Shown here piece by piece: positions 10,310 through 20,323 of a stretch of DNA of 64,000 nucleotides. The stretch's first letter is position 1. The number at the start of each line of letters is the position of its first letter. The notes under the pieces were generated by a model. That model had not been told where the DNA came from. It saw only the letters and a list, made by a program, of their open reading frames with translations, and ran no database searches. Origin of the DNA: Deuterostichococcus epilithicus (Eukaryota > Chlorophyta > Trebouxiophyceae > Prasiolales > Stichococcaceae). Where the stretch lies: NCBI GenBank assembly GCA_033439295.1, contig JAVTLE010000017.1, forward strand, positions 372,001 to 436,000, written 5' to 3'. The position numbers and the translations under genes were made by a program.

Positions 10310-13300
10310 ATGGCAGAGGTGTTGCCGCGGCGCCAAGCGGCGCCAGCACGGCTGCATGCGCACCCGGAAGCTCGTGAGGATGGGTGGGAGTCAGACGCTG
10401 ACACCGTCGAGGTGGGTGACCGGTTCCTCACCATGCGTTCGCGGTCGCAAACGACACCGATGGGGTAGCAAAACATTCTGGTGGGGTGCCGCTGGGAACG
10501 GAGGTTTGCGGGCCAGCATCTGGACAGCACCCTCCAGTGGCACTCTGCAGCAAGCGCCTGCCCGCTCAAGTTCATCACCCTTCGCACCCAATCCGAAGCA
10601 CATGCATTGCGGTTGTGAATTCCCCCAGCCTTACAGTTGAACACACTGGATGGTAAAGTCGTGGTGCTCCAAGTGTGGAGACACACTGTGCGGGCATGTC
10701 CTTAGCGGCACTGGCAGAACATGGTGCAGAGGGCGTGCTGCTTGCCCCAGGAGTCCCAATGTGACGCATCAGCATCCGGGCACGCTTTGACATGCCATGC
10801 TGCTGCAGCAAGCTGCGCTATCAGCCAACGGGCGCCAGTGGCGTAAACCTGCGCCGACCCCTTCCAATCTGCAAAATGTCTGGCAGGTCTTCAGCGACGA
10901 CGAGGACGAGGAGCTCGACACGACGGCGGCGCAGCATGCTAGCGGCAAGGACGTCCAGGGCATCCCCTGGGAGCGGCTGCACTTCTCCCGGAACCAATAC
11001 CGGGTGCGGCACCTTGCAAACCCTCTCTATGACATTCTAGGCACAGCAGTGTGTCTGATGCTGATGGGCGAGGAAGTCTAAGCTAAGCGACAGCCACGGC
11101 GTCAAAGCAGGCCGGCGTGCAGCCATGCCAGTTGAGGCTTCGGGCATGTCAACTGGGTGTCGCTGCATCATGTGTGCAGAGGTTGTGGCATTGCGCCTAT
11201 GTGCCGAGTGTGCCCGGGCAGCAGGAGACGTGGCTGGGGACCTGCAGACCCTCGTCAATCAAACAGACTAAACAGATCAAACATCAACTGGACGAGCAGA
11301 TCAGCACATGTAGCCATGTGTCTCATGTATCAGGCGGCAGGAGACTCGGCGTCAACTTACCATCCTGTGAGGAGCAGGTGCAGGCTACAAAATGTGCGGA
11401 CTAGGCATTCGACTGAATTCAAACTCAATTACCGACGATTTGGCTGCAGGAAACTCGGCTCGGCAGCTACAACAACTACACCAACCTGGAGGAGCAGGTG
11501 AAGACGGGGCTGAAGACGCTGGACGCCATGTGGAAGGCGTGCGGCACGCCGGCAAAGGTCAGTTCCTCAGGGGACATCAAGTCGTTCTGAGGAAATCGGT
11601 CGTGCCTGATTACGGGGTAGTCAGGTTGAGACGCTGGAAACGATATGCAGGGCGTGCAGCACGCCGCCTAGGTGCAAAACATCTCCGTGCAAACCCCAGA
11701 GCGTCAGAGTGAGGTTTCCATGGCTCAAAGGGAGGCTCACAGAAGTTCGACACCGCTTGCGGGGCAGATGGCAGTCCAGCCATCTTCACATCGAGCCGAC
11801 AGGACACCCTGCGTCACGACGTGTGAGTTGGCAGGGGCGACCCCCAGCCGGTGCAGGGGGTGTCAGTGCTTCGATCGGTCCTTGTGTCATGCTTGCCTGT
11901 CCCTCAGACGACTCGGCTGTGCGATTTTCGGCGCATTCGTTGTGTCGTGCAGTGCCCTCCACCATCGTGCATTTACAGCCGCTAGTCAGGTGTTGGCTTC
12001 TACGCTGACTGCTTCCTGCTGCCCGCTAGTGGCGTGGCTACAACTTCTGGCGCAAGCACCGCGCAGTACTGCACTCCACCATCGTGCTCCTCTACCTGCT
12101 TCCAAAATCCCGCTCTGGCGTCTGACATTGATCCGCGCTCTTCTCCTGCAGACGGCGCGGCTATACGACTTCTGGCGCAACCACCGTGCGGTGCACTCCA
12201 CGATCGTGCACTTCCAGCTGCGCAACCTGGTGTGGGCGACCTCTGCCAACGACGTGTACGTCATGCTGGACAGCTGCGTCAACCACTGGTCCGGCACCAC
12301 GCGCCAGGTCTCGCGGGTGGGTCATTGACGACGTGACAAGCCGAACTCGCTCTGCGCAGGGCAGTTTCGTCCTGGGCGGCTGCCGCGCTTGATACAACTT
12401 TTGCAAAACATGGGCCGTTCAGCTGCTCTGACTGATGCAAGCCGCTGCTGCCTGGCTCACAGTGAGCCACTGCCCGGCACTCACAGCCGTAATTGGTGTC
12501 CAGCATCCATTCCCCGCTCTCCTATCATTACTCTTGTGCCAGTGGCTGTGGCTGCCGTGATCGTCATCATCTGGCATACAGCAATGCGTCAAAGCGTGAT
12601 GCACCGGGAGCGGGGCCTAATGCCGGGCGCTTTGCTGCCCCCAGAGCTGGTGCTGCTGTACAGCATCGAAAAAACCATCACAAACCATCTTCTGCTGCGC
12701 AGTCTATTGCAGCTGACGCACCTGACAGGCGCCTGGCAATGGGGGCATTGCTGCCGGCAATCGCGCAGCGGGAGCAGCCACCAAATTGCCTGATGCTTCC
12801 TCAACCGATGTACTTCCGGCCTTGCTGCAGGTGATGCACCTGGCGGGCGGCCCGATGATGGGGGCGCCGCTGCCGGTGGGCCGCGTCCAGGTGTCGACCA
12901 TGGCGGCCGGGTGCGGGCTGCTGGCCGCCGGCGGCTTCACCGGGGAGCTGGCCGTCCGCAACCTGCAGTCTCAGCGCCCACTGTCCATGTGAGCACACGA
13001 TTTTCTTACGAAACTCGAGAAGTTTATGTCCTCAAGTCAAGTCCTCAAGTCAACCTGCGGCGCTTGAGAGCTGCGACCTGCAGTCCCAGGACCCGCTGTC
13101 CGTGTGAGCACACACGATTCTCCCACGTTTGTGTTTTGGGTCCTGGAGGACCAGGGTTTCCTCTCGAGTCAACCTGCGGCGTTCGGGCTGCAAAAGCTCT
13201 GCAGCCAGGTGCGTCCTGGCAACTTATCACGATGTCAACCCTGCCAGCCGCGACAGTCTCGTACAAACAATGAACCTGAACACCGTGTGCCGTGGCGCGT

Positions 13301-14995
13301 GCGCAGCGTGCGGGTCACGACCAGCGACAACGGCATCACCAACGGCATCGAGGTCTTCCGCGACCGCGCCGGCGGCGCCCGCGTCATGGCGTCCAACAAC
13401 GACTCGATGCTGCGCACCTTTGACGCCGCCACCCTGAAGTGCATCAGGTGCGTCTGGAGTACACCGGAGTACACCTTGCAGCCCCCTTACAATGTGCCAC
13501 TGGACACACCAGTGAGGTGGCTGTCATGCACTGCAGAATGCAACGTGGGGCGTGCCACTCTAGTGTCGTCTTGCGTATCGCGCATTTCTGCCAGGCAGCA
13601 GGAGCTGTTCTCCGTGCAACTGCTAAACGAACGTCTCACCTGATGTGGGTCTCGCTACTCGCATTTGTGATGCACACTGCCGAGCTGTGCTGCGCACCCT
13701 GCTCAGCTAAGCCGGCTGCAGCGGCCCTGAGCAGTGGGACTTCGCAGCCGTGCAGCCACACTGCGGCGGCGAACTCACCTGCGGAGCTTCTCGCGAGCCA
13801 TGCTCCCTGAAGCATTTGCCGGCTGCCCCCTCCCCGCAGCCGCGTGGAGTGCCCCTGGGCGGTCAACTTCGCGGTGGTGCAGCCGGGCGGCGGCGCCCTC
13901 ACCTGCGCCGTCGGCGACTCGCCGGAGGGGCTGCTGCTCGACTGGGCCACCGGCAAGACGGTGGCGGCGCTGCGGGGCCACTTCGACTACAGCTTCGCCT
14001 GCGCCTGGCACCCGGACGGCACCACGTTCGCCACCGGCAACCAGGCAAGCCCTTGCCCCCGTCTGCCTGGCACTTCTTGCCACCACCAAGGTGAATTCTT
14101 CCTCTTCCTCTTGGCCTGGCGGCTTAGTGTGCACGCATGCCGCCATGAGCATCGCAGCGTCCGGTGCTGCCATCCTGTGTTCCAGCGCCGCGATGGCCTC
14201 GCCATCTGTCTTTCACCCTTCCATACTCAGAAAGGCACTGACATGGTGCCTGAATGCATCTGCAGGACACGACAACGCGTGTGTGGGATGTGCGCATGAC
14301 GGGCGCCGGCAGCCTGACGGTGCTCCCTGGGCGCATGGGCGCGGTGCGTTCGCTGCGCTACAGCCCCTGCGGCCGCGTGCTGGCGGTGGCGGAGCCGGCG
14401 GACTTTGTGACTCTGTACGATGCCGCCGGCGGCTACTCCACTGCCCAGGAGGTGGGCGCCGCTCGAACTGGACCTATCTGGGAAGTTTGCCGGACCAGGG
14501 TTCAACCCTGGCGGCGTTCACTCATTCTTCCACATTCTGTCAAAGGGTGCTTGCCCAGTGCATGCAGATCAGCTTGTTTGGGGAGATCGCTGGTACTTCT
14601 TTGAGCCCCGGACGGAACTCGCTCCTTTCTTTGGACCTGGCTTGTGTGCTTTCTGATGCGGACGTGAACCCTTGCTCGCACAGATCGACCTGTTTGGGGA
14701 GATCGCTGGCACCTCTTTCAGCCCGGACGGCGAGCGCTTCTTCCTGGCCATTGCGGACCTCACGTACAGCAGCCTGCTGGAGTACCACCTCACGCCGGCG
14801 CTGCGCCGCGGGTGCGGCAACGGCGGCGGCGGCGGCGGCGGCCTCTATGATGACCCCCACGCCGGCGAGGAGTTTGGCGGCAGCGGCGGCCAGGAGTCCG
14901 GCGACGGTGGCGGCGGCGGCAGCCGCGGGGCGGTTCAGGACCCGATGCGCGCAGCGGGCGCCGGTGCCAACGAAGGGGAGGACGCCGCGCGGTGA
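10310..14995 (+). CDS. WD40-repeat protein of the plant At1g78070/At1g36070-like family
   Basis: Beta-propeller protein; function not established. Nine exons: 10310-10411, 10887-11003, 11450-11557, 12152-12316, 12831-12988, 13307-13447, 13840-14044, 14266-14451, 14684-14995 (497 residues, all phases consistent). An acidic head (SDDEDEELD) leads into the family signature GIPWERLHFSRNQYR and ETRLGSYNNYTNLE. Next come YDFWRNHRAVHSTIVHFQLR and LVWATSANDVYV. The propeller blades follow with TSDNGITNGIEVF, WHPDGTTFATGNQ, TTRVWDVRMT, LRYSPCGRVLAVAEPADFV and DLFGEIAGTSFSPDGERFF. The tail is Gly-rich (runs of GGGGG near residue 440). The intron after exon 7 uses a GC donor (CAG|GCAAGC). Exons 3, 4, 5 and 9 all have echoes in flanking introns. 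The start ATG is the first in frame with the acidic exon and is the least certain part. Confidence 0.87.
11217..11510 (+). repeat. Echo array before WD40 exon 3
   Basis: Two upstream copies, near 11220 and 11335, repeat the pattern CAGGA(A/G)AC..GGCT seen at the true acceptor (11447-11460). The nearer one also repeats GAGGAGCAGGTG of the exon body. Confidence 0.7.
11945..12240 (+). repeat. Echo array before WD40 exon 4, three units of about 120 bp
   Basis: CCATCGTGC-type segments recur at about 11960, 12078 and 12200, and TTCTGGCGCAA recurs at 12045 and 12170. The last copy is the functional exon. The earlier ones lie in the intron and have lost the frame. Confidence 0.85.
12600..12895 (+). 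repeat. Echo array before WD40 exon 5
   Basis: Two decayed copies, near 12600-12660 and 12712-12775, of the exon start (ATGCACCTGGCGGGCG..) precede the functional acceptor at 12830. Each keeps a recognisable GCACC..GG..CTGCC(G/C) backbone. Confidence 0.7.
12958..13210 (+). repeat. Echoes of WD40 exon 5's 3' end with donor
   Basis: The exon end and donor, ACCTGCAGTC..CTGTCCATGTGAGCACAC, recur near 13075-13125 with CTGTCCGTGTGAGCACACAC. The intervening GTCAACCTGCGGCG block recurs near 13049 and 13168. These are donor-side copies, unlike the acceptor-side arrays. Confidence 0.75.
14455..14760 (+). repeat. Echo array before WD40 exon 9
   Basis: The segment TTTGGGGAGATCGCTGG occurs at 14577 in the intron and at 14693 in the exon (116 bp apart). 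A more decayed version lies about 101 bp further upstream. The middle copy even retains a CAG just before it, so it is a plausible decoy acceptor. Confidence 0.85.
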
Positions 14996-16314
14996 CATGA
15001 GCGCGGCGCCGCCGTTTGGGCCCCCAAGAGAGCCCCAGCAGCAACTGTAGCTATTGTGCGGGGCCGGGAGTTCCCTGTGCAATGGGGGCCCAGCTATAAG
15101 TGTGTACAGATCAATGTGCCTCAGTGACGGCACGGCCATCAGCAGTAAGTGCAACCTGCCAGGACCTGGGGGGCTGCCACTCGAGGGCATTGGCATCAAC
15201 AAGAGTCTACGGCTGCCATTGCAGTGGTCATGCTGCACACAGTGGGAGTTGCGGCAGACAATTTTGCAGGCAAGAGGTTTCCGGCAAGTGAGGTGTGTTC
15301 ACCAGAGCGTTTCAGGGCCGGCAGCAGGGTTGGATTGATATGGGGCTGGTCTCGCTCAACAGCTGCAAAGCAGTTACCCACCACGTATGTCAGGAGGAAG
15401 CAACTTTGCGGAGATGCACGACTACTACCTAGTTATGACTATTGTGCAGTTCATTTGGTTTTGACGCATTTGCGTTCGTTGCTTGATCACTCGACACACC
15501 ATGTGACTGTCTCTTCGCACTGTACTGACAAGCAAGTGTCAAGGCAAGCAAAATTTCATATTTGGCCCAGCGGAAGATTTGCGTTGCCAACTGCGGCAGC
15601 GGCACCCATAACTACTAGAAATAATTCACACACATTCTGCGGTGCGGCAGCCGTGAGCCACCTGCATTTTTGTGTCTCAATAAGCACCTCATAGCTGTCA
15701 CCAAGTAGTGCAGTCAAACCCAAGCAAGCTGAGAGCATATAGCAAACGATTGAGCCAGCCGTGCACGCTTTCGGACGGCACAGCCGTCTACCTGTGGCAC
15801 ACGAATCCCCACAGCGACACACAACTTGATCTCATGGAAGGCCACAACATGCAGGCTTGCCACCTCTGGGTACGACGGTGTTCTGTGCTATGCGTGTCTC
15901 AAGCGGTTTTTCCAAAAACCAACATCTGCACCAAGTACGGCTGTGAGTGTGCTTTTCGATGTGCTTTGTATGGACGGATGATACTGCGTGTGGAAAGTGG
16001 TCCAGTCGGATTTGCATGACGACTGAAGCCAGGCTTGAAATGTGATTGCCCAACCTGATGCAAATGGAAGGTCGGGAGACATCAAGCGAAGCGAGAGACG
16101 CAGCAGCTCTACAGGCAGGTGTTGACGGTGACGACATGTGCTGTGCCGTACGGCTATGGGCGGCAGTGGGCACAGCACATGCCGTCACTGACACACCTGC
16201 CTGCAGCAGGTTGAGCTGCCCTTGTTTCGCCTGGCTTCCCCGACCTCCGATTTGCACCGCAGCCGCTGTGGTAGGGGTGCCCTGCCTGCAATGCCAACTG
16301 TCACAACACACGTC
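14996..16314. other. Convergent intergenic region, WD40 gene / NAT
   Basis: The WD40 gene (+) and the acetyltransferase (-) end facing each other across 1.3 kb. Several open frames occur but none has family motifs or credible splice signals. I read it as two 3' UTRs plus spacer. Confidence 0.4.
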
Positions 16315-18818
16315 TCATCGGAAGGAAATGCCAAAGTGCTCCAGCAGCGCAGCGTCCACATCCTCATCCGAAGCGAGCTCCCGCTGCTCCGCCAGCTCAG
16401 TTGGGCCGCCGGGGCTTTGCCGCTGGTAGAATTTGAGGTTTCTGCTGGACAGCGCCACCCGTCCGTCCTCCCGCAGGATACAAGCCACCAGCACCTAATA
16501 AAACAAGGGTACGATGATCAGAGGAAGTTGCACGCAGGAGCAGGTGTTGACACGAGTTGGGGCAAGGACTGGGATGACTTACGATCCTCAAGTGCGAGTC
16601 AGGGGTGCGGCCTTAGAGGCCAAATGCGCCAGGCTCCCTGAAGGCAAAACGTGCTCAGCGCCGTATGCATGCCACGATAGACCTCGATGTAGGCACCACA
16701 TGATTGGGGAGTCACTGAAAGTACCGGGAAGCCATTGGGCAGCGGCATCGGTTAGCAGCCCTTAGGTGGGTCATTATCAGATTACTCAAAGGTGAAAGCC
16801 ACCTGCGTGAAGAAGATGTCCGGGTGCGTGGACGTCCAGTGGTTGGCGATGCGGTAGTCGTCGAGAATGAACTCAGTCTCTTGGAAAAAGTACAGGTCCT
16901 GGTACACTTGCTGGTCGTCCGACAGGGCCTACGGCGACACACACACAGAAAAGGCTCGTCAGTGATACTTGCTTGAGTTCTGCAGGCCCCGCTGGCGGCC
17001 GCGCTTCGCGTGGCGCAGTTGACAGCACGCATGCCTCGACCAATGCTCTGCCATGACGAGGGGCACGACGAGCAGCTGTGCTGCGGTCCACACAGGGAGC
17101 TGCGACTCCTCAAAAGTAGGAAGAGTACTTGCTACAATACCGTGCTGGGCCCCGACTGAGGCGTGTCATATGGTTGGATGCAGGGGCAGTTGATGCCTCA
17201 ATTGTCAGGCGCACCACCAGTAAAATAATACACTAATGGAAGATTGACCCTTACCTGCATGTACCAGCCCTCCCGCTGCGGTTGCTGCACGTCGCCTGGC
17301 GGCAGCGTGCTGCCGATGACGCCACGTCGCACTCTGTGCTGCGGCCCTGGAGCTTCAACATTTCATGCAGGCCGTGTCAAAATGATGCAGCCTTTGGCCT
17401 GCAGAGTGCGTGGGCAGAAGGAGGCAGGTGGTATGCCTACACAGGCTGTCGCAGCCTGCAGCACTTGCTTGCAGGTGTGTTTGAGACGGTTGCTGGCACG
17501 CCATCGGGACTCGACTCGAAGGTGCCGGTCGGCAACACACACACCGTCTGGGCGGGGCGTGCTGCCATCATCGGAGGCTGCAGCCAGCAGTGGCACCGGC
17601 TCCCGCGCCACCTTGGCGCCAAAACCCACGTCCACAGCAAACCACTGGCAATCTAGTCTCACCTGCCAGGCAAAGCAAAGATGTTAGCCGACAAGTTCAG
17701 GTTCTTCAAGCCCGCCTTTTCATATGTGGCAAGCTAGCTCAGGGTAAAGCGCACATCAACCATCCTGACGCATGCATGTCGTGTGTAACATCTGCCAGGA
17801 TGACAACAGATGACTGTGCTCGGCCGGCAGCAGTATAGAATGCAGCAAGCCTCGCCAGTGTCAGCTGGTGGTCGAAGCCGTTGAGCACCACCTGCGCATT
17901 GCAATGCATTTGCTCATGTCACCGCTCACTTTGAGAAACACAAGGTATGCGTAGATGCTGTGGGCTCTGCCGCATTATGGCCAAATTTTATTTTCGCTTC
18001 GTTCATCGTCAGAGAAAGACCGATACACACCTCGTGCGGCTGGGAGGGTTTCCTGTCCGGCGGCGAGACGCGTGCGGCAGTGGTGTAAAGTTCGTAGCCC
18101 AGGCTGCGGAGCACCGCTGCAAACAACGAATTCTGCTCGAAGCAGTAGCCGCCCCTGCGCCGACCACCGAGCGGATGCCGTCAGCGCGCCTGAATGTGGA
18201 ATCTCCTTCGATGTTCCTGACTGAATTCAAGGGCTGGTGGGCTCTCAGATGTCACTAAGTGGTGATGACAACAGTTGGAGCCAGCGTCATACACCGCAGG
18301 GGAACCTTGCAGTGCCAAGTACGGCAAAGGTGTGCGACGTGCCCACAGACTGGCCGCACGACAGGGCCGTTACAATGATGCGCGATGTATGAGCCAAGTG
18401 TAAAGAGCCCGCGTCGTGATGTGGCGGGGCTGGGAAGAAATGTGACCTGCGCCGTGCGACAAGCTTGTCAAACACGCTCTGCAGGTCGATGTCGATGCGT
18501 CCTCCGTCCTGCAGCTTCGCCTTCGGGTGCACCTGAGTGTTCCGGACGACAGGTTTGTGGTGTGGGCAATTTCCACTGCCCGACAGCTCCTTTCTTTCAT
18601 TTCTCTTATGATAAGCAGCAGCTGAGCTTCTCAACGATGCAGCTGGAAAGTCTCACTATGCTGCAGTTCTCGAACGGCACGGTCCTCTGATGGCTGGTCA
18701 CCAGCGCCTGCAGCAGCTGCAGATCTGGGATGGCAAGCCGATCGTCGTTCCGCAGATCGGATGGCAGGTTGATGCGATCGACGTACGCTGCTAGCTGCGC
18801 TGCCTTAAGTGTCGACAT
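16315..18818 (-). CDS. Arylamine N-acetyltransferase (NAT)
   Basis: Transfers acetyl from acetyl-CoA to arylamines or hydrazines through a Cys-His-Asp triad; cytosolic. Exons on the minus strand: 18818-18657, 18532-18447, 18154-18031, 17662-17545, 17346-17255, 16928-16803, 16494-16315. They total about 296 residues, normal for NATs. Motifs are AAYVDRINLP, TVPFENCSI, the nucleophile loop RGGYCFEQN (Cys), KPSQPHE (likely His) and WFAVDVGFG (Asp). Then follow RVRRGVIGSTLPP, REGWYMQ and YRIANHWTSTHPDIFF. The stretch between the catalytic His and Asp is three residues short in my model. Those residues (VVL, near 17880-17900) are present as a possible 9-base micro-exon, but no normal donor follows it. 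An ATG at 18899 is an alternative start; 18818 fits the family N-terminus better. Confidence 0.87.
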
Positions 18819-20323
18819 GACTGATGATACGCCAGCATTCGCTTGCCAGCAAGTAGACGGCAGGCTATCCAAGCACGATGAAGTGCAACTTCCAGGCATG
18901 TCAGACCTGTCTGACGATGCAGCAGGCCCAGCACGAGGTTTCAGGCTTCAGGTGCCAGGCACGTGGACACGCCGTCCCTCAACCATGAGCTGTTACAAGC
19001 TCCAAGTTGTTCACCGGCGGCAGGTAACATCAACGTGAGCATGTAGGGTCTACAACGGTCAGCAACAGCGATGCGCCACAAAGACACTGCGTGCAGTTGT
19101 GGCAGCGCCATCATTACAACGTGAGCTTGGTTCCTCACCACGACCCACTGCCAAAACCTTAACAAAGCGTGCTGTAATTTTTCAGCGCAGCATTGCAACT
19201 TATTGAGCGCTTCTCTCGTCTGAACGCTTCCCTCGTCTGGCATCCGCCAGCGGGTCATCAATGAAGCAAGGTGACACTGACGACATGATGACGGGAAGTA
19301 GAAGGAAAACCAATTTCTAGTTTTACAACACCAATAAATAAATTCAAGAAACGCAAGATTACCGCCTGCTTCAGGCAAACCACTGCTTCAGGCAAACCAC
19401 AGGCGCATGCGCGGGGCGCATGACTTGAGCCAGCTGCCCCGCGGGCCGTCCATGGCATAGAATCCGTAGGAGATCTGCTAATGCAGTTCTGAGCGAGAGA
19501 GATGTTTACACCTTTCCAGCCTCACTCAGGCTGATTTAGGTTGAAGCAGAACATGAGCTGATGGTCTTGTCCAAACTTGTTTCAACCGTTCGCAATAAAT
19601 CGTCATATGATTAGATGAAGCCCTGCCAACGATACAACAGCCACCAAAATGATATTGTTGGGTGCCACCCGTCGCTGCCACCACACCATCTCTCTGCATC
19701 GCATCACCGGTCAATTTTCTCCGCAGCATCATCTTCTCAGATCTTCTTCAAGGCCCATCACCGTCGGTGTGTTGAAGCAGCCACGCAGGCGGGGGCTGCC
19801 ATCACCATGTTGCAGCACGCAGCGCAATCATCCTCGCAGCTGCCCGCGGCAACCGCCACTCGCCTCGACGACCTGCACTACATATTCCCGTTGGCGGCCC
19901 AGTTGGCACATGCAGGAGAGACTTTCAAACGCCGCCGCAGTGCTGATAGTGCACATGACGCCACAAGTATTGGCAGTGTAGGGGCGTCGGCTGGAGAGAT
20001 TGAATGCATCTTCTGCTGGTCTCCCAGCCTCGAGTCAGTGTGCGCCTGCACTCTTGGGACACGCTACGGTCCGCCAGACCGTTTGCCAGTGGAACTCCAG
20101 ACGGAGCAAGGCGCACTCTGGCGAGGCACTCAAGTGCGTGCATGCAGAATCAACTGACACCAGATCTGATGTCGCGCAGGATTCATCACGCATGAATGTG
20201 TTCCAACTGGGCACAAACTGTTCTTCGAGTGTTTGAACTTGAATATTCAGTTGCAGGACACTGCCCCCACAAGCACAGCCTGGCCCTAGCAGCAGCAGCT
20301 GCACAACTGCCTGCCCGCGGCCC
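18819..20323. other. Intergenic region between NAT 5' end and CCAR1-like 3' end
   Basis: Both neighbours are on the minus strand, so this holds the NAT promoter (near 18819-19100) and the 3' UTR of the CCAR1-like gene. A locally AT-richer stretch lies near 19300-19345. One unassigned open frame is listed separately. Confidence 0.4.
19807..20157 (+). CDS. Possible small plus-strand ORF, 116 residues, unrecognised
   Basis: An ATG-started frame runs without interruption to a TGA. It has a plausible composition at its start (RLDDLHYIFPLAAQLAHAG, then KRRR) but a Cys-rich, less convincing end. It lies antisense to the presumed 3' UTR of the CCAR1-like gene. There is no family match, so it may be chance. 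Confidence 0.2.
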   Translation: MLQHAAQSSSQLPAATATRLDDLHYIFPLAAQLAHAGETFKRRRSADSAHDATSIGSVGASAGEIECIFCWSPSLESVCACTLGTRYGPPDRLPVELQTEQGALWRGTQVRACRIN

